Shown: positions 5,577 to 10,533 of the stretch, piece by piece
How the letters are laid out: every line of letters begins with the position of its first letter
Numbering within the stretch: position 1 is the first letter of the stretch
Source: JAUSIK01 sp964362915
GTDB lineage: Archaea; Nanobdellota; Nanobdellia; Pacearchaeales; GW2011-AR1
DNA length: 11,574 bases
Direction of reading: 5' to 3'
Assembly: GCA_964362915.1 (NCBI GenBank)
Contig: CAYIGH010000033.1
Span: 1-11,574 of the forward strand
Program-made: the position numbers and the translations under genes
Notes under the pieces: model-generated
The model's input: the letters and a program-made list of their open reading frames with translations, nothing else
Databases searched by the model: none
What the model was told of the DNA's origin: nothing

Positions 5577-5831
5577 ATGCCTATCAGAAGAATTAAAATA
5601 TCTAGAAAAGAACTTTGTGAAAATTATATCCCAATCCCAGAGAGATATTTTTATTATATTTCCAAAAGCGACATAGCTGAATTTCTAAGAGGAAAAGATC
5701 CCCCACATATTTATTATCAGAGTAGATTTAAAGATAAAAGAAATAAACATATTGGGACAGTACGGCTCGTAGCAGAAGAATATAAACATGCAATAGCCGT
5801 ATCTTTACGTAGGATCCTTAGAGAAACATAG
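5577..5831 (+). CDS. Small basic protein, unknown
   Basis: An 84-residue protein I cannot assign. It begins MPIRRIKISRKELCENYIPIPERYFYYISKS, rich in Arg/Lys and Tyr, has a central stretch DPPHIYYQSRFKDKRNKHIGTVRLV that reads like beta strands, and ends with a helix (EEYKHAIAVSLRRILRE). No membrane segment, signal peptide or metal site is apparent; the single Cys is isolated. The start is supported by a canonical BRE/TATA 25 bp upstream. The basic character suggests nucleic-acid contact, but this is weak. Its promoter adjoins the GCGAAGC hairpin element. Confidence 0.65.
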   Translation: MPIRRIKISRKELCENYIPIPERYFYYISKSDIAEFLRGKDPPHIYYQSRFKDKRNKHIGTVRLVAEEYKHAIAVSLRRILRET

Positions 5832-5885
5832 CTCTATAACGAATCCACAACCAATAAATAGAAACCTATATAAACCAATTACCCC

Positions 5886-5926
5886 TATATTAAATATCTC
5901 GTTTTCAAAACAGAGGTGAAAGGAGG
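5886..5926 (+). promoter_or_regulatory. TATA box and Shine-Dalgarno of the DUF378 gene
   Basis: TATATTAAATAT (5886-5897) predicts a start near 5915. GGAGG (5922-5926) lies 7 nt before the ATG at 5934. This is the clearest leadered gene in the window. The Shine-Dalgarno selects ATG 5934 over the GTG at 5916, which would put the ribosome site inside the coding region. Confidence 0.7.
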
Positions 5927-5933
5927 CGATAAA

Positions 5934-6143
5934 ATGGGAGCATTAAACACTATAGCAAAAATCCTGGTTATTATTGGCGCAATAAACTGGGGATTAGTAG
6001 GTATAAACAGTTTTAGCGCAGTCAGCTATGATTGGGATCTTATAGCCCTAATCACAGGAAGTGTCCCCTGGCTAGCAGCAATTATTTATCTCCTAGTTGC
6101 CATATCAGGAATTTACGGGATATTTGTGTGGTTTAGACAGTAA
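5934..6143 (+). CDS. DUF378 family small membrane protein
   Basis: A 69-residue integral membrane protein. It carries the DUF378 signature at its N-terminus (LNTIAKILVIIGAINWGLVG, residues 4-23), which is also transmembrane segment 1. A short loop with SYDWDLIALITGSVP follows, then transmembrane segment 2 (WLAAIIYLLVAISGIYGIFV, 46-65). The family is widespread in bacteria and archaea and has no established function. A strong Shine-Dalgarno fixes the start. A T-rich run just after the stop (CATTTTTTAATTTATTTT) should terminate transcription. It is followed by another two-helix mini membrane protein, with its own promoter. Confidence 0.88.
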   Translation: MGALNTIAKILVIIGAINWGLVGINSFSAVSYDWDLIALITGSVPWLAAIIYLLVAISGIYGIFVWFRQ

Positions 6144-6157
6144 TAAATAATCCAACA

Positions 6158-6182
6158 TTTTTTAATTTATTTTATATTATAT
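6158..6182 (+). terminator. T-rich terminator after the DUF378 gene
   Basis: ATTTTTTAATTTATTTTAT begins 15 bp after the TAA at 6143. Archaeal RNA polymerase terminates efficiently at such T-runs; no hairpin precedes it. Confidence 0.5.
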
Positions 6183-6222
6183 TATTCTATAGTCAGAAAC
6201 AAAATAATTTCATCAAACAAAA

Positions 6223-6231
6223 ATATTTAAA
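6223..6231 (+). promoter_or_regulatory. TATA box of the DUF3096-like gene
   Basis: ATATTTAAA is centred 26 bp before the ATG at 6253, giving a leaderless transcript. Confidence 0.5.
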
Positions 6232-6252
6232 CCCTGACTATTATAAAAAATA

Positions 6253-6417
6253 ATGGCAGCAATAATAATAACACTATCGGCAATTCTCGCAATTATACTA
6301 GGCCTAGTTATTTTAGTCTGGCCCAAAGCATTGAATCTTGCAGTAGCAATCTGGCTTATTCTATACGGCACATTGCAAATTATAATAGGAATATATCCAG
6401 ACTTATCACCATATTAA
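6253..6417 (+). CDS. DUF3096-like 54-residue membrane protein
   Basis: A short protein read directly from the DNA: MAAIIITLSAILAIILGLVI, then LVWPKALNLAVAIWLILYGT, then LQIIIGIYPDLSPY. It has two transmembrane helices (about 3-22 and 27-46) separated by a W-P-K-A turn. This pattern (Ile/Leu-rich helix, VWPKxLNLAVAIWLIxYG, then GI) matches DUF3096, a family of tiny membrane proteins of unknown function. The TATA box position and full two-helix composition support a real gene. It sits 109 bp behind the DUF378 gene in the same direction. Confidence 0.8.
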   Translation: MAAIIITLSAILAIILGLVILVWPKALNLAVAIWLILYGTLQIIIGIYPDLSPY

Positions 6418-6576
6418 AATAAAAGCTAAATCTTTTCGCTTTTTACAAAAACTTCTAGCATAGTCAAATAGTTCGTATTAATCATCTAAATTTTTCCAAA
6501 AAATCAAATAATTAGCCACAATAAAATGAGGAGCGAAGCGCAGAATGCGCCGAGCATAGAAAATCAAAATAAACAA
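6418..6576. other. Convergent intergenic region with two dispersed repeats
   Basis: No gene. It holds a piece (6450-6484) that matches 7481-7515 at 28 of 35 positions, including AGTTCGTATTAATCA, and copy 2 of the GCGAAGC element (6515-6551). Confidence 0.65.
6515..6551. repeat. GCGAAGC element, copy 2 (palindrome decayed)
   Basis: Ungapped match to 5504-5540 at 31 of 37 positions, sharing GCCACAATAA and GCGAAGCGC. Most stem pairs are lost here, so only the d(GCGAAGC) mini-hairpin remains foldable. It lies 25 bp past the stop of the minus-strand gene at 6577. Confidence 0.75.
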
Positions 6577-6882
6577 CTATCCAATCCTCTTTAAGATAAA
6601 ACTAACCATATCAACAAGAGGTTTTTCTTTTAGCGGAGAGATATCAACACCATACAATACTTTTATTTTCTTCACAATCTTCTCCATTTCTTTACTTCTA
6701 TTCTTAAATCCTAAGAAATCAGATAATGAAGATTCGTCTGATAAAAAAGCCCCCCTTATATTAAAGACATTATAAATAAAAACTAATGCCTCATCATAGA
6801 TTTTAGATATCTTATCCTGTCTAGCAAAATAAATCTTCCTTCCTGAAATATCTTTTCCAATATATCTTCCATGTCTTTTCAT
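6577..6882 (-). CDS. Small protein, unknown; C-terminal half loosely ACP-like
   Basis: A 101-residue protein. The N-terminus (MKRHGRYIGKDISGRKIYFAR) reads as short strands, then a helix (KISKIYDEALVFIYNVFNI). The later part, FLSDESSLSDFLGFKNRSKEMEKIVKKIKVLYGVDISPLKEKPLVDMVSFILKRI in outline, has the order of an acyl-carrier fold: D-E-S-S-L near a helix start, an amphipathic helix, a G-V-D-I turn and a final helix. This is a resemblance only; the usual D-S-L prosthetic site is not exact. The start has GGAGG only 3 nt upstream, unusually tight, and a TATA box (6918-6926) some 40 bp upstream, so the transcript has a short leader. It diverges from the toxin-antitoxin pair. Confidence 0.62.
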   Translation of the reverse strand: MKRHGRYIGKDISGRKIYFARQDKISKIYDEALVFIYNVFNIRGAFLSDESSLSDFLGFKNRSKEMEKIVKKIKVLYGVDISPLKEKPLVDMVSFILKRIG

Positions 6883-6885
6883 TTT

Positions 6886-6926
6886 CCTCCAAATTATTCT
6901 CTATTAACTACACAATCTTTAAATAT
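6886..6926 (-). promoter_or_regulatory. TATA box and tightly spaced Shine-Dalgarno for the 6577-6882 gene
   Basis: Minus strand ATATTTAAA (6918-6926) predicts a start near 6896. GGAGG (6886-6890) is separated from the ATG at 6882 by only three A. Together they indicate a leader of about 14 nt. Confidence 0.5.
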
Positions 6927-6935
6927 CTTCCCCTT

Positions 6936-6960
6936 CTCTCGCTAAAACTTCCTCACATCT
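6936..6960 (+). repeat. 25-bp exact intergenic repeat, copy 1
   Basis: CTCTCGCTAAAACTTC plus nine more bases ending CACATCT, identical to 7451-7475. It lies just upstream of the toxin-antitoxin promoter. Confidence 0.9.
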
Positions 6961-6969
6961 TCGCAAAAA

Positions 6970-6983
6970 AGAAAGATTTATTA
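6970..6983 (+). promoter_or_regulatory. BRE/TATA of the toxin-antitoxin operon
   Basis: AGAAAGATTTATTA, with the BRE-like AGAAAG and TATA centred about 28 bp before the ATG at 7006. AGAAAGATTTAT recurs exactly at 7515-7526 and, as AGAAAGATTTAA, on the minus strand before 9336. Confidence 0.6.
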
Positions 6984-7005
6984 ACTCAATTAACGACGAT
7001 AAAAC

Positions 7006-7224
7006 ATGGAACAAGAACAAATCACACTAAAACAAGTCTATGAAAAACTTTTAAAATTAGAAATATTCATGAAAAAGATGAATGAGTATATAGAAGATTT
7101 AGAATTTGCAAGACGCACAGAAGAGGCATGGGAAGAAATAGATCAAGGCAAATACACCACCTATAACTCTCCAGAAGAATTTCTTTCAACTTTAAAAAAT
7201 AAAAATGATAATAAAGGAAAGTGA
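7006..7224 (+). CDS. RelB-like antitoxin of a type II toxin-antitoxin pair
   Basis: A 72-residue acidic, helical protein. Residues 1-40 (LKQVYEKLLKLEIFMKKMNEYIEDLEF) form a coiled-coil-prone helix for dimerisation; residues 41-66 (AWEEIDQGKYTTYNSPEEFLSTL) match the toxin-wrapping tail of archaeal RelB-like antitoxins, where W-x-E-x-x-x-G-K/Y and a final E-F-L are typical. Context is decisive: the next gene overlaps its end by 20 bp and encodes a RelE/ParE-fold toxin. Expression is probably from the BRE/TATA at 6970, leaderless, and could be autorepressed. No separate DNA-binding domain is obvious. The antitoxin call rests mainly on context and tail. Confidence 0.78.
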   Translation: MEQEQITLKQVYEKLLKLEIFMKKMNEYIEDLEFARRTEEAWEEIDQGKYTTYNSPEEFLSTLKNKNDNKGK

Positions 7225-7447
7225 TAAATTCAAAAGTATTAAATCTAAACTAGATCAAAGTTATTTAATCAGGCTTGAAAAATTAATTAAGAAGATCATA
7301 AGCAATACAGAAATCGGCAAGCCAATGAGGTATAATAGAAAAGACACAAGAGAAGTGTATGTTGGTTCATTCAGACTTTCCTATTCGTTTGATAAGAACA
7401 TAAATACACTTTTTCTTCTAGATTTTTATCACAAAGACGAACAATAA
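7205..7447 (+). CDS. RelE/ParE-family toxin
   Basis: An 80-residue toxin of the RelE/ParE superfamily. RelE members cut mRNA in the ribosomal A site; ParE members poison gyrase. N-terminal helices ESDKFKSIKSKLDQSYLIRLEKLIKKI (5-31) are followed by the characteristic archaeal core GKPMRY (38-43), REVYVGSFRLSY (49-60) and the terminal strand LFLLDFYHKDEQ (69-80). GKPLRY...RELYVGxFRLxY...LLDFxHK is the common pattern for archaeal RelE, with basic and aromatic residues (R42, R49, R57, Y75, H76, K77) as likely active or RNA-contact positions. The ATG overlaps the antitoxin end by 20 bp, the coupling expected of such modules. Length is normal, with no sign of decay. Confidence 0.88.
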   Translation: MIIKESDKFKSIKSKLDQSYLIRLEKLIKKIISNTEIGKPMRYNRKDTREVYVGSFRLSYSFDKNINTLFLLDFYHKDEQ

Positions 7448-7450
7448 TCC

Positions 7451-7515
7451 CTCTCGCTAAAACTTCCTCACATCTCCAAGAACTTTCAGCATAAAGCAAT
7501 AGTTCGTTTTAATCA
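7451..7515 (+). repeat. Composite intergenic repeat (25-bp exact copy plus 35-bp diverged copy)
   Basis: 7451-7475 is identical to 6936-6960. 7481-7515 matches 6450-6484 at 28 of 35 positions (AACTT..AGCATA....AATAGTTCGT.TTAATCA). A third piece, ATCTCCAAGAA (7472-7482) with its surroundings, matches 8378-8396 with 17 of 19 positions. This looks like the fullest copy of a dispersed intergenic element, and it abuts the promoter of the 7552 gene. Confidence 0.75.
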
Positions 7516-7530
7516 GAAAGATTTATAAAT
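7515..7530 (+). promoter_or_regulatory. BRE/TATA of the 7552 gene
   Basis: AGAAAGATTTATAAAT, TATA centred about 27 bp before the ATG at 7552. This promoter position favours ATG 7552 over the in-frame TTG at 7537, which would lie upstream of the expected transcription start. Confidence 0.6.
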
Positions 7531-7551
7531 ATTAATTTGCTAAGATTTATT

Positions 7552-7857
7552 ATGGTAGATTATAAATATCCAACACCGACAAGCAGGAATTTAAAACCAG
7601 GCGATATTTACGTACAATCAGGAAGAGGTACACCATCACCATATTTAATTACAGAGATTTTACGAGATGGATTTATTTATATATGTGATACTTCTAAATG
7701 CGGAACATCTTATGCTCGTTCAAGAGGTCTTTTTCTAAGAGCAAATAATATGGGCAAATTAGAACTAATAGCTTGTACCGAACCCTTTGTGGGCGAGCTT
7801 AATCTGAATAGGAAAGCAAAAGCAAGAGCCAATAAGTTCCCACTAAATGTATCGTAA
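7552..7857 (+). CDS. Small beta-rich protein, unknown
   Basis: A 101-residue protein beginning MVDYKYPTPTSRNLKPGDIYVQSGRG. The pattern LKPGDIYVQ, then PYLITEILRDGFIYICDTSKCGTSYARSRGLFL, then KLELIACTEPFVGEL, reads as a compact beta barrel: an LKPGD turn followed by strands that alternate hydrophobic and polar residues. It has three Cys (CDTSKCG close together, plus a later C), a possible but incomplete metal or disulfide site. The tail is basic (LNRKAKARANKFPLNVS). No family recognised. Start chosen from the TATA box. A foldable region follows its stop. Confidence 0.65.
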   Translation: MVDYKYPTPTSRNLKPGDIYVQSGRGTPSPYLITEILRDGFIYICDTSKCGTSYARSRGLFLRANNMGKLELIACTEPFVGELNLNRKAKARANKFPLNVS

Positions 7858-7865
7858 ACCTAAGC

Positions 7866-7908
7866 CCCCAAGCCAGTTCGCACAATCACCCTTAGCGGAA
7901 CTTTTGGG
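7866..7908 (+). terminator. Imperfect stem-loop after the 7552 gene
   Basis: CCCAA (7867-7871) pairs with TTGGG (7904-7908) and AGTTC (7875-7879) with GAACT (7898-7902), extended by GC/GC with one bulged G. It is followed by CTTTT at 7921-7925. It sits between convergent genes and could serve as a 3' structure. GATTAACTACGAACT (7908-7922) right after it is an inverted relative of the AGTTCGTATTAATCA repeats. Confidence 0.4.
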
Positions 7909-7956
7909 ATTAACTACGAACTTTTACACTAAAAGATGTGTTTCTTCTAAGTTTGT

Positions 7957-8322
7957 TTAAATTTTAGATTTATCTTCCATCTTTAACTTATATTTTTCTG
8001 ATAATACAGAGGCATAGCCAAAGGCAAATTCATAAAGTCTCTTATTAACACTCTCAATATGATCCTCCTCTTCAACTCCTATAACCCGTGGTGCAACGGA
8101 TCGTGGAGGACACCCTCTTCTTTTTCTTCTAATTCCCTTCCCGCTTTGCCATTCCATAAGCACATAGTAACCATCTATATAATGAGGATAGAAAGTTCTT
8201 TCCAACTCTTTATGTCCAGATGCAACTTCAAATATTCTAGTCATATCTTTCTCATACCAATGGCTTTCTATAATTATCCTTTTAGGTTTATCTGATTTGC
8301 CTTTCTGAATCTTTTTAACCAT
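7957..8322 (-). CDS. Unknown basic protein; frame open back to the upstream gene's stop
   Basis: A 121-residue protein from ATG 8322, not recognised. It starts MVKKIQKGKSDKPKRIIIESHWYEKD, has a strand-rich middle (TFYPHYIDGYYVLMEWQSG), a strongly basic patch GKGIRRKRRGCPPRS (61-75) that could contact nucleic acid, and a helical C-terminus (EEEDHIESVNKRLYEFAFGYASVLSEKY). No clear TATA box or Shine-Dalgarno precedes ATG 8322. The frame stays open for 25 codons further upstream, up to the TAA of the nucleotidyltransferase gene, and that stretch (LGDDWKISLEEKLKVGP) reads like protein. So the real start may lie upstream at a non-standard codon, or the two genes were once one. Probably co-transcribed with the gene at 8398-9336. 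Confidence 0.55.
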   Translation of the reverse strand: MVKKIQKGKSDKPKRIIIESHWYEKDMTRIFEVASGHKELERTFYPHYIDGYYVLMEWQSGKGIRRKRRGCPPRSVAPRVIGVEEEDHIESVNKRLYEFAFGYASVLSEKYKLKMEDKSKI

Positions 8323-8397
8323 ATGGTATTGTTTAGGTCCTACCTTTAACTTTTCCTCAAGCGAGATCTTCCAATCATCTCCAAGAATTTTAAGCGT

Positions 8398-9336
8398 TTA
8401 TTTTCTCTGCAACCTTCTCTTTTCTTTCTCCTTTTGCTTTTCAAAATTTTTAATCTCATCTTCCCAATAAGACTTCAAATGATCATTTTCATCTTCCTGT
8501 CCAAGAATTTTCCTTTTATGCTCTTCAATTAGTCTATCAAAACTTTCTATTGATTTTTCTATTCTTTTTTTTACTTTTAGCCATTTTCCATGCTCTTCTA
8601 TCTTTTTTAATAAGTAATTATAAAGCTTTTTAGTTTCTATAATCGGTAAATTTTTTCTAACTTGCTTATTTTCTTTAACCCTCAAATAACCTTCATAAGC
8701 TTCAAGAGAACCAGAAACCTTTTTTATTAAATTACGTAATTGTTTATTATCCCACAATATCCCTTTTTTTAAGCAATCTACAATATAAGTATTTCTTAAA
8801 TGAAGAATTAAAGAATAAGCTACAGCATCTCCTATTTTTTTACCTTCATCTTCTAAATCAATAAACCCCTTATTAATTTTCAATGCAGATTTAGTTATCT
8901 CTATGTACCATTTTAGGTTTTTTTTAGTCAGCTTAGTTTTTTTATATTCCTTAATTAAATCTTTATTAACTAAAGGTTTAGCTTCTTTTATCATAGATAG
9001 GATAAGAATAACATTATCTTCTAATGCCCTTTCTACATTTTCTTTTGTAATAATAATAATACTATACTTTCCTTTCTCAATCTTTTCAGAAGTTTTATTA
9101 GTAATAACCAACACATCAACATCGCTTCTTGAAGTTGCTTCACCCCTAGCATAACTACCAACAAGATAAATCCCCATAACATCTTCCAAATAAGGCTCTA
9201 AAATATCAAAAATATCCTTCTTTATATCCAATGGTTTCTCAACCAATCTTACTTCGGCTTTCCCATTCAACCATTCCTTCGGCAAGACAACACCCGCAGA
9301 GTTGCCTACCTTCACTATAGGTTTTATTAATTCCAT
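8398..9336 (-). CDS. AbrB/DUF2080 - minimal nucleotidyltransferase - helical domain fusion
   Basis: A 312-residue protein in three parts. Residues 1-33 (VKVGNSAGVVLPKEWL, 8-23) are an AbrB/SpoVT-like swapped hairpin of the DUF2080 kind, described as transposon-associated. Residues ~40-125 are a minimal nucleotidyltransferase: GSYARGE (60-66) with the acidic pair in SDVDVLV (D72, D74). The third carboxylate usually on the next strand is not evident (YSIIIITKEN, 91-100). Residues 140-240 are helices resembling the HEPN-like partner of MNT proteins (YSLILHLRNTYIVDCLKKG, 174-192), then a charged coiled-coil tail with one R-x4-H (268-273). MNT-HEPN pairs form toxin-antitoxin systems; here DNA-binding, transferase and helical parts share one chain. 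Two palindromes between TATA box and ATG suggest self-repression through the AbrB part. Confidence 0.82.
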   Translation of the reverse strand: MELIKPIVKVGNSAGVVLPKEWLNGKAEVRLVEKPLDIKKDIFDILEPYLEDVMGIYLVGSYARGEATSRSDVDVLVITNKTSEKIEKGKYSIIIITKENVERALEDNVILILSMIKEAKPLVNKDLIKEYKKTKLTKKNLKWYIEITKSALKINKGFIDLEDEGKKIGDAVAYSLILHLRNTYIVDCLKKGILWDNKQLRNLIKKVSGSLEAYEGYLRVKENKQVRKNLPIIETKKLYNYLLKKIEEHGKWLKVKKRIEKSIESFDRLIEEHKRKILGQEDENDHLKSYWEDEIKNFEKQKEKEKRRLQRK

Positions 9337-9372
9337 GTTATAACATAGTTATAACATTATTTAAATCTTTCT
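9337..9372 (-). promoter_or_regulatory. Promoter with two GTTATAAC operators one turn apart
   Basis: On the minus strand AGAAAG then ATTTAAAT (9359-9372) is the BRE/TATA, centred 26 bp before the ATG at 9336. Two perfect palindromes GTTATAAC, 9337-9344 and 9348-9355, lie 11 bp centre to centre, filling the gap between TATA box and start codon. This is a textbook site for a dimeric or tetrameric AbrB-fold repressor on one DNA face. Confidence 0.7.
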
Positions 9373-9431
9373 CTAATAAAAATCAAAGCCATTGTTCCAA
9401 TAAATTCAATCTTATTTGAATCCATAGCATA

Positions 9432-9440
9432 TTTTATAAA
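9432..9440 (+). promoter_or_regulatory. TATA box of the Kazal-like gene
   Basis: TTTTATAAA is centred 26 bp before the ATG at 9462; leaderless transcript expected. Confidence 0.5.
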
Positions 9441-9461
9441 CAATAATTCTTTTTACATAAC

Positions 9462-10220
9462 ATGAATCGTCAAAACTTATCAATCTTAATAATCGTTATT
9501 TTAGCAGTGTCAATGGTAATCAGTTTATTTCTCAATCAGCCAAAGGAATTTACAAAAATTACAGACTTTGAGAGTTGCATAGCAGCAGGCAATCCTGTTC
9601 TTGAATCATATCCTAGGCAATGCAAGGTAAATGGCGAAACCTTCGTAGAAGAAATTTTCAATGAAGAACAAGATATACAAACAGGATATTTCATTGAGCA
9701 ATTTCCAAAGCGAGCAATAGAAATTGTGGGAGGCATACCAATAGAAGGATTTAATCCAAAATTATACAAACAAGCCTATCCCGGGTTGAAAGATAGCGAT
9801 TTCAATAACGCAGAAGCAATAGGAGGAATTTGGCAGTTTTCAAATAATCAGCTCATATTCAAGCAAACTCAAGGTAACCCAATCAGTTCCGCCGAAGGAA
9901 CTCTCAATAGCAAAGGTTTAGAGACTCTCCTAAAAAATCTCGCTCAACGTTTAAATATTAGACCAACAACAGAAGATAGTATTGATCAAATAATCAGCAT
10001 AGCTGAGAGTGCCCCAACAAACAGCAAGGAAAATTATTGCCCTCCAGAATCTAGAAATGCAGAAGCCTGCATCCAACTATACAGGCCCGTTTGTGGTTTT
10101 TTTAACCCTCAAAAAATCCAGTGCATAAAATATCCCTGTGCAAACACCTATTCAAACAGCTGTTTCGCCTGCACAAATGAAAATGTCTTATATTGGACAG
10201 AGGGCGAATGCCCTAAATAA
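9462..10220 (+). CDS. Membrane-anchored extracellular protein with C-terminal Kazal-like Cys-rich domain
   Basis: A 252-residue protein. Residues 7-25 (SILIIVILAVSMVISLFLN) are an N-terminal signal anchor. Residues 34-58 carry FESCIAAGNPVLESYPRQCKV in outline, a two-Cys (C39, C54) motif common at the head of secreted archaeal and bacterial proteins of unknown role. Residues 75-185 form an alpha/beta region without a family I know. Residues 193-250 hold eight Cys (193, 203, 211, 221, 226, 234, 237, 250) with RPVCG and TYSNSCFAC, the hallmarks of a Kazal-type serine-protease-inhibitor fold, enlarged by a Cys-containing insert between PVCG and TYSN. It therefore likely acts outside the cell, perhaps as a protease inhibitor or adhesion module. 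Its stop is one base from the stop of the convergent gene. Confidence 0.78.
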   Translation: MNRQNLSILIIVILAVSMVISLFLNQPKEFTKITDFESCIAAGNPVLESYPRQCKVNGETFVEEIFNEEQDIQTGYFIEQFPKRAIEIVGGIPIEGFNPKLYKQAYPGLKDSDFNNAEAIGGIWQFSNNQLIFKQTQGNPISSAEGTLNSKGLETLLKNLAQRLNIRPTTEDSIDQIISIAESAPTNSKENYCPPESRNAEACIQLYRPVCGFFNPQKIQCIKYPCANTYSNSCFACTNENVLYWTEGECPK

Positions 10221-10221
10221 A

Positions 10222-10512
10222 CTATTTTATATAATTTAACTTTACAAATACTGGCTTTTTCTCACACAGAGGATATAAAATAGAGACAAATTTTTTCACA
10301 TATTCAGACTTTTTATGTATCTCTTCTGCTTTAGCATCCTCAAAAATCATGAAATGCACAAATTCATTAGATTTTTTTTCGATTCGAAATACTTTATAAA
10401 GCAAAGTGCCCCTTTCCCTTTTCTCAATATTCTTAACGAACTTTTTTATTGCTTTAAGAATATCTTTTATCTTTTCTTTTTTTATTCTATATCTCACCAT
10501 AACAGAAATCAT
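10222..10512 (-). CDS. ABM-fold (antibiotic biosynthesis monooxygenase-like) protein
   Basis: A 96-residue dimeric alpha/beta-barrel protein of the ABM/Dabb type, a family that includes YgiN-like quinol monooxygenases and heme-degrading enzymes. Visible elements: strand MISVMVRYRIK, helix EKIKDILKAIKKFVKNIEK (13-31), strands TLLYKVFRIEKKSNEFVHFMIFED (36-59), the helix AKAEEIHKKSEYVKKFVSILYPL (60-82) with His66 at the position typical for ABM, and the closing strand KPVFVKLNYI. The cofactor and substrate cannot be told from sequence; many members are catalytically silent. The ATG at 10512 fits a TATA-like ATATTAAATA that overlaps the stop of the upstream surface-protein gene. The stop is one base from the convergent gene's stop, so the two transcripts must overlap at their 3' ends. 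Confidence 0.75.
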   Translation of the reverse strand: MISVMVRYRIKKEKIKDILKAIKKFVKNIEKRERGTLLYKVFRIEKKSNEFVHFMIFEDAKAEEIHKKSEYVKKFVSILYPLCEKKPVFVKLNYIK

Positions 10513-10533
10513 AACACTACACGAATTTATTGG

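Noticed and set aside
5916..5933. GTG 5916 as start of the DUF378 gene
   Set aside because: It would place the strong GGAGG inside the gene; ATG 5934 has ideal spacing and matches the family N-terminus.
7537..7551. TTG 7537 as start of the 7552 gene
   Set aside because: It lies about 12 bp after the TATA box, upstream of the expected transcript start; ATG 7552 fits a leaderless mRNA.
8903..9154. Plus-strand hydrophobic open frame opposite the nucleotidyltransferase
   Set aside because: It is a reverse-strand shadow of an A/G-rich gene with clear motifs on the minus strand.
8398..9336. The DUF2080-like head as evidence for an intact transposon
   Set aside because: No transposase, terminal inverted repeats or target duplication were found around it.
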